This document shows positions 1 through 10,106 of a stretch of 64,000 nucleotides of DNA, piece by piece. The notes beneath the pieces were generated by a model that was not told where the DNA came from, ran no database searches, and was given only the letters and a program-made list of their open reading frames with translations. This DNA comes from Meghimatium bilineatum (taxonomy: Eukaryota > Mollusca > Gastropoda > Stylommatophora > Philomycidae): contig CM067314.1 of the NCBI GenBank assembly GCA_034231615.1, forward strand, positions 12,956,915 to 13,020,914, read 5' to 3'. The position numbers and the translations under genes were made by a program. Each line of letters starts with the position of its first letter. The first letter of the stretch is position 1.

Positions 1-358
1 ACTCAACATCTTGTGAACAAAGGAGAAACACAGCAACTCAACATCTTGTGAACAAAAAAGAGAAACACAGCAACTCATCATCTTGTGAACAAAGGAGAAA
101 CACAGCAACTCAACATCTTGTGAACAAAGGAGAAACACAGCAACTCAACATCTTGTGAACAAAGGAGAAACACAGCAACTCAACATCTTGTGACCAGAGG
201 AGAAACACAGCAACTCAACATCTTGTGAACAAAAGAGAAACACAGCAACTCATCATCTTGTGAACAAAGGAGAAACACAGCAACTCAACATCTTGTGAAC
301 AAAGGAGAAACACAGCAACTCAACATCTTGTGAACAAAGGAGAAACACAGCAACTCAA
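1..358. repeat. 35-bp minisatellite, about 10 copies
   Basis: Tandem units of 35 bp start at about 1, 36, 73, 108, 143, 178, 213, 248, 283 and 318, each carrying the words AACATCTTGTGAACAAAG and GAAACACAGCAACTC. The array runs off the left window edge, so its true length is unknown. The monomer resembles the C-terminal coding segment of LINE-A at 42,031-42,080 (AACATCTTGTGAAAAGAAG then GCAGCAGCTCAACAGCGG), and the array exits into CAACTCAACGGC, as the LINE does. It is probably a tandem expansion of that segment. Confidence 0.93.
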
Positions 359-408
359 CGGCATAAACTGGCTAAGCGACAAGAGTAGATCAGGTGTCAT
401 CCATAATA

Positions 409-1719
409 ATCATCCAATGCCTGAACTGTTCTAGTAATCATCCAATGCCTGAACTGTTCTAGTAATCATCCAATGTCTGAACTGTTCTAGTAATCATCCA
501 ATATCTGAACTGTTCTAGTAATCATCCAATGCCTGAACTGTTCTAGTAATCATCCAATGTCTGAGCTGTTCTAGTAATCATCCAATGTCTGAACTGTTCT
601 AGTAATCATCCAATGTCTGAACTGTTCTAGTAATCATCCAATATCTGAACTGTTCTAGTAATCATCCAATGTCTGAGCTGTTCTAGTAATCATCCAATGT
701 CTGAGCTGTTCTAGTAACCATCCAATGCCTGAACTGTTCTAGTAATCATCCAATGTCTGAACTGTTCTAGTAATCATCCAATGTCTGAACTGTTGTAGTA
801 ATCATCCAATGTCTGAACTGTTCTAGTAATCATCCAATGCCTGAACTGTTCTAGTAATCATCCAATGCCTGAACTGTTCTAGTAATCATCCAATGTCTGA
901 ACTGTTCTAGTAATCATCCAATGTCTGAACTGTTCTAGTAATCATCCAATGCCTGAACTGTTCTAGTAATCATCCAATGCCTGAACTGTTCTAGTAATCA
1001 TCCAATGTCTGAACTGTTCTAGTAATCATCCAATGCCTGAACTGTTCTAGTAATCATCCAATGCCTGAACTGTTCTAGTAATCATCCAATATCTGAACTG
1101 TTCTAGTAATCATCCAATGTCTGAACTGTTGTAGTAATCATCCAATGTCTGAACTGTTCTAGTAATCATCCAATGCCTGAACTGTTCTAGTAATCATCCA
1201 ATGCCTGAACTGTTCTAGTAATCATCCAATGTATGAACTGTTCTAGTAATCATCCAATGTCTGAACTGTTCTAGTAATCATCCAATGCCTGAACTGTTCT
1301 AGTAATCATCCAATGTCTGAACTGTTCTAGTAATCATCCAATGTCTGAACTGTTCTAGTGATCATCCAATGCCTGAACTGTTCTAGTAATCATCCAATGT
1401 CGTAACTGTTCTAGTAATCATCCAATGTCTGAACTGTTCTAGTAATCATCCAATGTCTGAACTGTTCTAGTAATCATCCAATGTCTGAACTGTTCTAGTA
1501 ATCATCCAATGTCTGAACTGTTCTAGTGATCATCCAATGCCTGAACTGTTCTAGTAATCATCCAATGTCGTAACTGTTCTAGTAATCATCCAATGTCTGA
1601 ACTGTTCTAGTAATCATCCAATGTCTGAACTGTTCTAGTAATCATCCAATGCCTGAACTGTTCTAGTAATCATCCAATGCCTGAACTGTTCTAGTAATCA
1701 TCCAATGTCTGAACTGTTC
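409..1719. repeat. 28-bp minisatellite, about 47 copies
   Basis: Monomer contains ATCATCCAATG then CTGAACTGTTCTAGTA. Variants (ATGCCTG, ATGTCTG, ATATCTG, GTCGTAACTG, TGTTGTAG) recur at fixed spacing: the GTCGTAACTG block near 1,400 recurs 168 bp later (6 units), and TGTTGTAG at 791 recurs at 1,127 (336 bp, 12 units). This shows expansion by block duplication. No long ORF spans it. Confidence 0.95.
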
Positions 1720-2165
1720 AAAGACCACTGAGATTATGGGGATTATACCTCATGAGATAATGACACACATGTAACAAATTACCAGAAGTGGATGTAACAA
1801 ATGTTCATAATCACTTGTGACGTTCGGACAACAGAATCTTTATGCTTAGATCTTCTTGGGCAATGTTAAATTTTTCTGTATACAAGACGAATTGGCACAT
1901 CATTCACACAAGATCAAATATCTCGCAGTGAAGTTAACTAATTGTCGTCGACTAAACGGATTATCGACAATTGTGTATTGAACAGTCTCAGAACGTGCAG
2001 CTATCGATCGACCCCCATTAAGTCCTGCTCGCAGCTAGAGTTACTAATAAAAGCGATATACATTTTTTGATTGCGTTGCAGACATGAAAACACAGTGGTC
2101 ATCTTAGCGTGTCTTCAATTTCAGATCACGTACACGCTCGCGTATAGACATACGAGTACACTCAA
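1720..2165. other. Spacer with LINE-A tail-like motif
   Basis: No ORF or array. At about 1,784-1,830 it carries GTGGATGTAACAAATG followed by a short CAT-rich stretch and CACTTGTGACG, the 3'-terminal signature that also ends the LINE-A copies at 42.2 and 60.1 kb. It is therefore probably a severely 5'-truncated LINE-A tail. The rest shows nothing I recognise. Confidence 0.5.
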
Positions 2166-2425
2166 GTAGAGGATGCATGAGGATAAATAAAAATAGTTCT
2201 TACAGCTGGAGGGAATTGAACCAGGTCCGTTCTAGCGGCACCGAATAGCCTTGCAACTCTGTAAACAGGTTTTCCGTACTTGACCTGCCACATCCCCAAA
2301 AAATAGATGTGCTCTCGTCAAGATCTTCAACCTGTGTACTAAAGTCACTAACAAAGGACCAATCGAGACAAGGACTACTACAACAACAACTAACATTCAG
2401 TGCAGATATTGAAGTATCACATGTA
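2166..2425 (-). mobile_element. Element X (tRNA-derived SINE-like), degraded copy
   Basis: GGGAATTGAACCAGG on the plus strand is the complement of a Pol III B box (GGTTCAATTCC). It is followed by CTTGCAACTCTGTAAACAGG, CCGTACTTGACC and ACAAGGACTACTACAACAAC, the same order as in the copies at 14.6 and 19.4 kb. The tail toward lower coordinates carries GGATGCATGAGGATAAA. The distal part is missing, and a 33-bp array starts about 45 bp beyond. Confidence 0.75.
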
Positions 2426-2468
2426 TAGACATGATCCGACATTAAAGCATCAATATAACCTGTTTTGC

Positions 2469-2930
2469 ATGTCGTAAGCATATCTCTGTGACCTATGTTA
2501 CATGTCGTAAGCATATCTCTGTGACCTATGTTAGATGTCGTAAGCATATCTCTGTGACCTATGTTACATGTAAGTATATCTCTGTGACCTATGTTACATG
2601 TAAGCATATCTCTGTGACCTATGTTACATGTCGTAAGCATATCTCTGTGACCTATGTTAGATGTCGTAAGCATATCTCTGTGACCTATGTTACAGGTCGT
2701 AAGCATATCTCTGTGACCTATATTACATGTCGTAAGCATATCTCTGTGACCTATGTTACATGTCGTAGGCATATCTCTGTGACCTATGTTACATGTTGTA
2801 AGCATATCTCTGTGACCTATGTTACATGTAAGTATATCTCTGTGACCTATGTTACATGTAAGCATATCTCTGTGACTTATGTTACATGTCGTAATCATAT
2901 CTCTGAGACCTATGTTACATGTCGTAAGAA
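2469..2930. repeat. 33/30-bp minisatellite, about 14 copies, open on both strands
   Basis: Units share CATATCTCTGTGACCTATGTT and differ by presence or absence of a GTC trinucleotide, giving 33- and 30-bp versions. Since both lengths are multiples of three, the array reads as an uninterrupted 10/11-residue repeat on plus (2,488-3,000) and on minus (2,200-2,898). No signal peptide or known domain is visible. Translation is unproven, and I treat the ORFs as by-products of the repeat. Confidence 0.93.
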
Positions 2931-3002
2931 GCGATTAGGATATTTTGGGGATTTATGTTGTCTCTCCCATCTCATACGACTATTTGATCAAAACCGTTGA
3001 AG

Positions 3003-3125
3003 TTAGGTGTGTCGGGACGAATATATCGCAGCTGTAAACCATGACAGAAAGCATTCCGTTATTCGGACTACATCTAACTACCCAGCAGAAGTCTGAGATT
3101 AATCAAAGAAGAAGATTCGGAGAAA
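3003..3125 (+). mobile_element. SINE-A, 3' part only
   Basis: Matches the last ~120 bp of SINE-A: GTGTGTCGGGACGAA, TATCGCAGC, AAACCATGACAGAAAGC, CATTCCGTTATTCGGACT, then a GAA-rich tail (AAAGAAGAAGA). The 5' two-thirds are missing. Sense orientation follows the GAA tail. Confidence 0.75.
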
Positions 3126-3491
3126 ATTCACCAGAAACTCCATATAAAATGGGACAGCAAGAGCTGAAACTTGAATTTCCCTGTCGTTTGCGTCTGTGGG
3201 TCTCGCCAATGGCTCAACCAATTTCCTGTGGCTGAGGCCCATCATAGAGGCACAGTGACTCAGGATGTGACAATCCTTTTTATTTGAACGTTTAATTGCA
3301 TGCCTGGAGCGATAGAGAAGTTGGGCTAACCAGTAGTCAATTGGTGGCGGGGAATTTGCACAGTGAACATTATCTTGGCTCAAAGCAGTGCATAGGTTGA
3401 CAACTGTCTTCCTAGTATTGTGATAGTAATTATCTGGTTCTGGCCCGGGGTCGGCCGAAAGTCCACAGACTTCCCAGCAATATAACGCCAT
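3099..3491 (-). CDS. Unrecognised 130-codon ORF, possible retroelement ORF fragment
   Basis: An ATG-started minus-strand reading frame of 130 residues that overlaps the SINE-A fragment at its 3' end, so at most the first ~115 codons could be older coding sequence. Near its N-terminus it reads C-G-L-S-A-D-P-G-P-E, reminiscent of the NPGP-ending 2A-like motif found at the start of some invertebrate non-LTR ORFs. The required residues before PGP are not conserved (D for N, no D-V-E), so a working 2A site is not supported. The rest matches no family I recognise. It could equally be a chance ORF. Confidence 0.25.
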   Translation of the reverse strand: MALYCWEVCGLSADPGPEPDNYYHNTRKTVVNLCTALSQDNVHCANSPPPIDYWLAQLLYRSRHAIKRSNKKDCHILSHCASMMGLSHRKLVEPLARPTDANDREIQVSALAVPFYMEFLVNFLRIFFFD

Positions 3492-3714
3492 TACAACAAA
3501 TAGTATTTACAAATGAGATCGGACGTCGCCTCGGTTATCAAGGTTCGCGGCAGTGAGTGGGTAACCAGGCTGCTCTGGACGAGAAATTAACTACTGGAGC
3601 ACATCATAAACAACAACACAAACACACGCACAATACACAACACAGAAAGAACACTTACACAATCACCAAAACATTAAACACAGAAAACCTTGAAGGGAGA
3701 ACCAGCAGAGCCAA

Positions 3715-4395
3715 GATTGTCATAAAACAAAGTATTCACTTAACATCCTACAACTGAACATCTGTTGTATAAGACACACAAAACTAGAACTTGCTAATTT
3801 ACTACACACTCACAAGATACATGAGGCACTCTTACTGGAGACTATACACAAGATACATGAGGCACTCTTACTGGAGACTATACACAAAGACACTGACCCA
3901 TATCTGTAAGGATATACCAGCTATGTCTTAAGTGTACCAACTGCCGTGGCATAATTACTTATATCAGGAATGCCATTCAAGGGCATGTCACACAGCTAAC
4001 AGCCCATCCAACAGACATGTAGAAGGTGACCATCTGGCACACTGGAGGAAAATACACAATCTAAAACATATACATCCCACCTCAGACAACATGCAATTTA
4101 CTGTAACACCATACAACACAATTTCTCAAAACAATACTTGCTGGTGACTTTACTGGCCACTCATCCCGTTGGGGTTACCAAAACCGCAGTGCGACAGAAA
4201 GATATATAGAAAAGCTCTGTGAAATAACAAACCTGTCAGCCTTCCCTATACAATTTCTGTACTAACACTTTTGCATAGGCACTATCTGTCTCTCAGTCGA
4301 CCTGACTTGACTATATGTTCCTATAAAATAAAAGACTCTTGCTCTCTAGAAATCCTTGATGACATCGGAAATGACCATAGACCAATCCTCACCAC
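3715..4395 (+). pseudogene. L-1 endonuclease domain, broken
   Basis: Starts with L-Q-L-N-I and E-L-A-N-L-L-H-T-H-K-I-H, the usual beginning of the exonuclease-endonuclease-phosphatase fold that nicks target DNA to prime reverse transcription. Then come L-A-G-D-F-T-G-H-S at about 4,140 (family G-D-F-N-x-H, here N to T), W-G-Y, and near the end R-P-D-L-T-I and I-G-N-D-H-R-P-I at about 4,360 (family S-D-H, here N-D-H). Many stops and shifts occur. A 36-bp segment (ACAAGATACATGAGGCAC and following) is directly duplicated at about 3,812-3,883, repeating the K-I-H-E-A-L-L-L-E-T peptide. The catalytic Asn change and the stops make activity impossible. Confidence 0.85.
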
Positions 4396-6480
4396 CATAA
4401 CAGAAAACTCGCTTGAAGTTTAGCAAGGCAGATTGGAAACTATTCCAAGAAACATCTGAATTCCTGCTATGTAATATCAACAGCAATGCCGTAGAAGCAT
4501 TTACTGCTGAGGTGACAAAAACCTATCCTCAATTCAGTATCACAAAGCATCCCAAAGGGCAGTAGGAAATTTTAGAAACCATTCTATAATAAAGAAATGC
4601 AGGCAGTAATCCTTGAGGCGAAAAAAACAACAAGAGAAGCCCTTTAGATCGCACCTTCACAAGAAACACAAATCCTCTACAACAAAACATGTGCTAAAGT
4701 AAAACTAATATGGAAGAAGGCCAAACATAGGAAATGGGCAAAAGCATGCGTAATTTATATCTAAGGGAAAATGGTAGAAAGTCTTAGGCGCTTGTTATTT
4801 TTTGGGAAAAGAAGTAGAACAAACGTTAAACTTGTGATGAAAACAGAACAATCACCATAGATCAGAAAAATGCAGAACATTTTAATCATTTGTTTGCAAG
4901 TGTGAACAGAGTAGGGAAACTGTCTGAGACTGACAAGAATAATCTGTACCTACTGAAGCAGCAAGAAAAAGTTCAAACTTCTAGCTCATTTGACGATGAC
5001 TATGCAGGAACTCCAACATGGGCTGAAGAAACTAAAGCCAAGAAAGTCTCCTGGACCAGATCAAATTTATAATGAAATGTTAACATACATGAGCACGTCA
5101 GGGAAAGAGGTATTCCTTAGACAAATAAATATGACCTGGAGAAACGAAAAAATGCCTAAACACTAGAGAAATGCTCACATCTTTCTCATCCTGAAAGTAA
5201 CAAATCTCAAGATGAACCCAAAAGCTACATCCCCGTATTACTAACAAGATGTCTTGGGAAATTGGCAGAAAGAATGGTTAACGCACGACTTTACTGGTTC
5301 CTTGAGAGCTCAAACATCCTCTGCCATGAACAGGCTGGCTTCAGAAATGGTAGCTGCACATAAGACCGACTATTTAGGTTGACACAGAAAATACGTGATG
5401 GATTCCAAGAAAATCAACACACTTTAGTCATCTTCTTTGACTTACAACAGGCTTATGATCGAGTATGGAGAAAGGGACTGTTGATGAAGATGATTGAGAT
5501 GGGAATTAGTGGAAAGCTATACAACTGGATAAAATACTTCCTCATTGACATAACAATCCAGACAAAGATAAATATTGCAATCTCATTTAAATACTTCTAG
5601 AGGAAGGCTTACCACAGGGTTCTGCTTTGCGCTGCACTCATTTTCTCATTTATATTAATGACCTTGCCAAACATATCAAACCTAAAATAAAAATCGATGC
5701 TGATGACGTAACAAAACGGTAGAACCATGCGAATGTTGAAAGTGCTGCCAAAAGACTAAATAGAGATTTAGGAGAACTATACGAGGACTGTAAAACATGG
5801 AACATAAACTATGAGAAAACTGTCTATGTCATCTTTACCAAGAGTCATTAAGTAGCTAAAGAAAATATCAGTCTGTGGTTGGATACACAGAAATTGTCCA
5901 AACGAGAACATCCCACATATCTTGAAGTCACGCTTGATCGGCAGCTCAACCTCAAGAAGCATGTAGAAAATGTCAAAATAGCACTTAAACGGTTAGAGCT
6001 ACTGTAAAGATTCTCTGGCACAACTTGAGAATCAGAAAGGATACCATCAGAGGACTATATCTTGGTTACATACGTCCTGCTTTAGAATACAACAGTTCAC
6101 TCCTGACAACAGGTTCCAAGACAAATGTAGAATCTCTAGACAGAACAATCTGCAGAACAATGCCCTATGCCTTATTAATGGAGCAATAAGATCTACACCA
6201 ACGGCTGCATGTGAAATACATACACACGTAGAACCTCTTGAAAAACGGATAGATATGGCTGCAATAAAGACTTGTGAAAGAAGCAAAAGAATGAACAAAG
6301 ACCACCCAAATAAACAACTTGTAGAAAACTGGGAACCAAACGACAGAATAAAATAAAAGTCAGTCCTCAGCCATGTCAATGAAATAAAAGACAGCTATCA
6401 CCTCCCAGACAAGAGACAAGAACTGCAAAGAGTAGAAAAATGTTTACCATCACGCGTTGGTTTTAAATAGCCGGAAATCA
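4395..6480 (+). pseudogene. L-1 reverse transcriptase domain, broken
   Basis: RT landmarks appear in order: F-A-S-V-N and a K-K-V-S-W-T-R-S region near 5,050 (family K-S-P-G-P-D); Q-A-G-F-R-N-G-S near 5,335; motif A F-F-D-L-Q-Q-A-Y-D-R-V-W (5,427-5,470) inside an open stretch 5,379-5,600; motif B L-P-Q-G-S-A-L near 5,610; motif C as I-D-A-D-D-V near 5,695, where family Y-A-D-D has its Tyr replaced by Asp. Downstream is a thumb/connection region with L-D-R-Q-L-N and Y-I-R-P-A-L-E-Y-N (about 6,070). At least a dozen frame changes and stops interrupt it. Confidence 0.88.
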
Positions 6481-6549
6481 AGACATGATTAATAGATAAT
6501 GCAACGACCCAGTAAGTCTTATGAAAGCAACACAGAAAACAATAGACAC

Positions 6550-6715
6550 CTACCCAGAACAATGGATTCATGTCTATACTGATGGGTCTGCTTTCTAAGT
6601 CACCATCAAAGCAGGTTATTGTGTTTATATAGAATACCCAAACAAAACATTTGATGAGTTATTTGATTCCTGTGGGGAGATATGTTCTAACTATGAAGCT
6701 GAATGATGACTAAAA
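6550..6715 (+). pseudogene. L-1 RNase H domain, N-terminal part, truncated
   Basis: Reads W-I-H-V-Y-T-D-G-S-A-F at about 6,565-6,597, the first catalytic Asp motif of RNase H, which removes RNA from RNA-DNA hybrids. After one stop it continues K-A-G-Y-C-V-Y-I-E-Y and C-S-N-Y-E-A-E, with the second catalytic residue (Glu). Sequence similarity ends right there at two stops, where LINE-B sequence takes over. The missing rest of such a domain is seen at 9,262 onward, beginning with almost the same C-S-N-Y-S-A-E words. Confidence 0.82.
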
Positions 6716-6716
6716 G

Positions 6717-7225
6717 AAGACCTTCAATGACATGAGGAAAATATTAACATCTAAACAAATTACAAACAAGTTAAAAATGAGAATTTTAAAATGCTATATC
6801 TATTCTATATTAATGTATGGCTCAGAAACATGGACACTAAATAAACAATTAGAAGACATAATTGATGCCTTTGAGATGTGGGTATATAGAAGAATAGGGA
6901 GAACAGGGAAACATCATGGAAAGAGAAGACAACAAATAAAGAGGTGCTAAAGACACTTAATATGAAGAAAGAACTACTAAGAGAAATAAAGATCAGGCAA
7001 ATAAAATACTTTGGACATATTAAAAGACATGACACCTTGTTGAAGACCTTACTTGAGGGTAAAGTCAAAGGGAAGCGAGCAAGAGGTAGGCAGAGATACA
7101 AGTGGGAGAGTAACATCACACGATGGGCATGTTACAGTCTAGCAGAATGCACCACCAAGACAAGAGACATGGGATGTAGAAGATCCGTTGCTGCCAACCT
7201 TCGTTGCGGAGACGGCACTTAATGA
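6717..7225 (+). mobile_element. LINE-B: 5'-truncated non-LTR copy, RT C-terminus and 3' end
   Basis: Open from 6,732 to 6,950 and, after one frame change, 6,944 to 7,222. Motifs: M-R-K-I-L-T-S-K, L-K-C-Y-I-Y-S-I-L-M-Y-G-S-E-T-W, F-E-M-W-V-Y-R-R-I, then Y-F-G-H-I-K-R-H and R-A-R-G-R-Q-R-Y-K-W, and the ending R-S-V-A-A-N-L-R-C-G-D-G-T. These form the region downstream of the RT palm in many invertebrate non-LTR elements. The stop is followed by TGATGATGATG, the simple-repeat 3' tail. Only one frameshift in ~500 bp makes it younger than the L-1 copy it interrupts. A second tail lies at 40,256. Confidence 0.87.
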
Positions 7226-7251
7226 TGATGATGTAGCAAGACTTTCAACAG

Positions 7252-7349
7252 TACCACATCACTATAAGGTAGTATAGCACGTCACTATAAGGTAGTATAC
7301 CACGTCACTATAAGGTAGTATACCACGTCACTATAATGTAGTATACCCT
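7252..7349. repeat. 23-bp tandem repeat, 4 copies
   Basis: Four near-identical units of CACGTCACTATAAGGTAG plus TATAC, directly after the LINE-B tail. Confidence 0.9.
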
Positions 7350-7419
7350 ATCCCGGACGTAGCAGTAATTTTGTGACTGTAGATGTTTTCTAGAAATTAT
7401 ATACAATTCAGTAGTTTGC

Positions 7420-7600
7420 TATTGAAAACTTTTAAATGTTTTATAATTTTATTTTCAAATTTAAAACAATTTAATTTGTGTATAAAAAGTATTGTTGACG
7501 TCAACTTTATCAAATCTACTTCTTTCTTGCCATTAACTAACACAATTTTTCTAATACATCTAAACACTAATAACCCCCCCCCCCTAAACACACACCCAAT
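7420..7600. repeat. Interspersed repeat Z with palindrome and poly-C
   Basis: AT-rich segment matching 15,765-15,930 in order: AAACAATTTAATT, a GTTGACGTCAAC-type palindrome (7,494-7,505), CAACTTT, CTTCTTTCTTG, AACT, then an oligo-C run at about 7,576-7,586. Two copies on the same strand define an interspersed repeat. I cannot assign a class. Confidence 0.6.
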
Positions 7601-7653
7601 GGTAATCTAATTTATGGATAGCCCCTAAGAAGTAATTATTCGTAATTGCTTGG

Positions 7654-7863
7654 GTTTGAAACAACAATAACAACACAATAACAACAACAATAACAACACA
7701 ATAACAACAACAATAACAACAACAATAACAACAACAATAACAACAAATATAATAATAATACTAATAGTAACAATAACAGCAACAATAATACCAATAACCA
7801 GAACAATAATAATAATAATAATAATAACAACAATAGGAACAAATATAATAATAATACTAAACT
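7654..7863. repeat. (AAC/AAT)n microsatellite, left block
   Basis: Irregular AAC and AAT trinucleotides. The stretch AATACTAATAGTAACAATA ... ACCAATAACCAGAACAAT at 7,752-7,806 is repeated beyond the SINE at about 8,190-8,240, so the block was duplicated across the SINE position. Confidence 0.9.
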
Positions 7864-8143
7864 TCTTCTTCTTCTGCGTTCATTCTCAAACTCCTGCAGA
7901 TTAGCAGGAAGTAGTCCGGAGAACGGAATGCGTTGTGTCATGGTTTACAGCATTGCTGCGATATCTGCACCTTTCGGCTTGACACATCCGATTTCAGCGT
8001 GGCTTTGGGTCACTTACCCTATATGGGATGGGACAGCAAACTCCATCCCATAACCTCCTTAGTCGCCTTTTACGATATGTGTGGAAGGTAAACAGTGTTG
8101 CCATTATTTGCACCCCTTCCGGTCCCGTCAAAACCCGGGCGAC
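7864..8143 (-). mobile_element. SINE-A copy, near full length
   Basis: Starts CTTCTTCTTCTTCTGCG (complement of the GAA tail), then CAAACTCCTGCAGATTAGC, TGCGTTGTGTCATGGTTTAC, GCACCTTTCGGCTTGAC, TGGGATGGGACAGC and ends near AAAACCCGGGCGACC. It lies between two blocks of AAC/AAT microsatellite, into which it presumably inserted. The simple-repeat flanks hide any target-site duplication. Confidence 0.88.
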
Positions 8144-8145
8144 CC

Positions 8146-8345
8146 GAACAATAATAATAATAGCAACAATAGCAACAAATATAATAATGATACTAATAGT
8201 AACAATAACACAAACAATAACACCAATAACCAGAACAATAATAATAATAATAATAACAACAAAAATAGCAACAAAACAACATTTTAAAAATGATAACAAT
8301 AAGAACAATAACAGCAACAATAACAACAATCAGTCAAATACTCTC
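8146..8345. repeat. (AAC/AAT)n microsatellite, right block
   Basis: Continues the trinucleotide tract after the SINE-A copy. It degrades toward AACAACAATCAGTC at 8,330. Confidence 0.9.
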
Positions 8346-8935
8346 GGGGAAAAATAATGATTTTGTTAAGAAAAAATATGGCTAAACGCAACCCAAATGA
8401 TTCCACAAATTAATCCTTGACCTAAAAAGCCTCCAAACGAAATCTCTTCCGCCGGATACCACAGATTCCGTTCCTGTCAAGAACCATTTCCACGATCGGC
8501 TTTGTCCGTTCTGGCTACATATTTTCATCAAACATAAATGCAAAGTCAACAAAATCTGGCAATTTCCGAGCCAATCAGTTGATCCGTGGTTGTCTGACGT
8601 GTTCCGATCGTGTACCACATGAGAATCAGTCACAGAGTTCGATGATCGAAACGTGATACTCTCTAGTGGACGAGCAGTCTCTGCTACTAGTTCCATGAGC
8701 ATCACTTTGAGTGAGTACTTTGTTATTGCACTGATTAAGAGAATCTGTGAACATTGAAAGAAACCAAAATACAAAAAAAACGGAGAATCTAAATATCACC
8801 GGATCTTTATTCCTGTCAGTTCGTACTCATGTTTGCCCTATGCTACACTTTTCTACGTTTATCTGCACCTCTATTCATTCATAAAACACACTCTAATTGT
8901 AATATCTTTATTCCACACTGTATCTACACATTCAT
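8346..8935. other. Spacer without recognised features
   Basis: Unique-looking sequence. A 130-codon minus ORF (8,382-8,774) has no motif I recognise and no repeat structure. It is most likely chance, but it is one of the few longer non-repeat ORFs in the window. Confidence 0.4.
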
Positions 8936-9035
8936 GCTATGTGGCGGCAAGGTACAGAGCGCTTCTGTGACCGCCAAGTTACAGGGATCGAGTCCCGCCT
9001 CATAGAATTGTGCATTGAGACTGTTCAGAAAGCAA
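8936..9035 (+). mobile_element. SINE-Y copy, tRNA-like head
   Basis: Carries GTGGCGGCAAGGTACAGAG (A-box-like) and GGGATCGAGTCCCGCC, a tRNA T-arm-like B box. It is followed by AATTGTGCATTGAGACTG and TTCAGAAAGCAAAC, shared with the copies at 10.5 and 45.0 kb. Its tail beyond this is absent. Confidence 0.65.
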
Positions 9036-9245
9036 ACTTTCTAATGTGACGTGTCCACCACAGAACGTTGTCCTCACTGCCAATCTGTAAGCCTCTTAGT
9101 TTTGTATAAGTTGCCCGGCGTCTTCTTGTGTCATTATCAGAAGGTCTTCGATATCATTTTCCCATTGTAGTTTTGGCCTTCCCCTTGTTCTCCTTCCTGG
9201 AACATTTTCCTCCAGAATTAATGTTTCTCTGAGCCACTGTGTCTC
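9036..9245 (-). mobile_element. LINE-D tail (RT C-terminus)
   Basis: Minus-strand reading gives E-E-N-V-P-G-R-R-T-R-G-R-P-K-L-Q-W and N-D-I-E-D-L-L-I-M-T-Q-E-D-A-G-Q-L-I-Q-N, then a stop in a basic tail. This is the C-terminal end typical of non-LTR polyproteins. Its closest relative here is the plus-strand copy at 51.5-52.2 kb (D-V-E-D-L-L-N, T-G-Q-L-V-Q-N). Only about 200 bp remain. Confidence 0.75.
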
Positions 9246-9261
9246 TGTTTATGTATGAAAT

Positions 9262-9900
9262 ATTAAATGTTATCATTATGATATTCTGCTCCAACTACTC
9301 TGCAGAAGTACAGGCTTTAAACATTGCTGTAGAAATAATTAAAAACACAACAAGCCAATGCCAGCAGGTGGTATTTCTTACTGATGCTATGTCTGTCCTA
9401 CAAGCCCTTGACAGCGATAAGCTGCCAGACCTGAAGAAAGCCATGCGAGAAGTGAGTATCCAAAGAAGGGTAGTACTACAGTGGATATCATCCCGCTGTG
9501 GCATACCAGGAAATGAAGAGGCAGAGGCAAAGGATGGAGCAACACAGGAACAAAAAGTCCAAAATAATCACCTACCAAGAAAAGAAGACACTCATCAAAG
9601 CATCAGGAAAGTCGACCACCCAAAAGACAATTACCACTATCTCGACAGAGCAGAGCAGGTTATTATCTTCCGCCTCAGAACAGGACACAACAGATTAACC
9701 AGCCACTTAAATAGACAAAGATTGGTCCCTTGTGGGCAGACAGTACAGACCACTGAACATATCCTGCAAAACTGCAATACACTAAACCAGTTAAGGGAAG
9801 AACACTGACCCAAAGAGATGGATATCCACAGAAAGATATATGGGAGCACTGAGAAGCTTTCAAATACAGCAGCCTTTATTAAGAAAACAGGACTTGCTGT
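9262..9900 (+). pseudogene. Non-LTR RNase H and C-terminal zinc-knuckle region
   Basis: Within the open frame 9,239-9,808: N-Y-S-A-E-V-Q-A-L (second catalytic Glu), V-F-L-T-D-A-M-S-V-L-Q-A-L (third catalytic Asp), and L-Q-W-I-S-S-R-C-G-I-P-G-N-E-E-A-E, where the family has H-C-G-I-P-G-N-E-x-A-D, so the catalytic His is Arg and the last Asp is Glu. A linker follows, then the terminal domain I-F-R-L-R-T-G-H-N-R-L and C-x8-H-I-L-Q-N-C. The first Asp motif is absent, which fits a fragment. The domain start overlaps in sequence with the broken end of L-1 at 6,700, so this may be the same family. The substitutions argue it is inactive. Confidence 0.82.
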
Positions 9901-9954
9901 GTAGACATGTCAAACTCCGAACGAGAAGAAGAAGAAGATTATGAGTATCTTGGC

Positions 9955-10050
9955 ATTCAAACAAAATTCTCTGAACGTATTTATATTGCCTAGAATTTCA
10001 CTACATACAAAAAACGCTGGTTTGATGGCTACCGTCCTAAATAGGATATG
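9955..10050 (+). mobile_element. SINE-Y tail fragment
   Basis: Contains CTGAACGTATTTATATTGCC, TAGAATTTCACTACATAC and CGCTGGTTTGATGGC, the tail sequence shared with the SINE-Y copies at 10.57 and 45.05 kb. Confidence 0.6.
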
Positions 10051-10106
10051 CTTCCAATTGTATCGACATCTCATATCCTCGCTTTATCCCATATCAAATT
10101 TCTATG

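Larger units (their letters stand above)
3557..6715 (+). mobile_element. L-1: decayed non-LTR retrotransposon (EN-RT-RNase H)
   Basis: A copy of about 3.2 kb with the order apurinic-type endonuclease, reverse transcriptase, RNase H, as in I/Jockey-like non-LTR elements. The three domains are readable only by hopping frames through numerous stops and indels, so the copy is dead. It begins with a 5' stretch rich in CACAAACAC words and stops abruptly inside the RNase H domain at about 6,712, where a LINE-B fragment begins. Non-LTR copies are usually lost from the 5' end. Loss of this 3' end therefore points to a later insertion or rearrangement. A second piece of the same family lies at 23.1-23.8 kb, and the RNase H part at 9.26-9.9 kb may be a third. 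Clade assignment would need a search. Confidence 0.88.

Noticed and set aside
3440..3491. 2A-like peptide ending in PGP
   Set aside because: The residues required before PGP (D-V/I-E-x-N) are not present.
7636..7941. Leucine-rich minus ORF over the AAC/AAT microsatellite
   Set aside because: Translation of a simple repeat, with no unique coding sequence.
8936..9035. Possible tRNA gene
   Set aside because: The A and B boxes are degenerate, no cloverleaf with intact acceptor stem is visible, and the downstream sequence is shared with SINE-Y copies.
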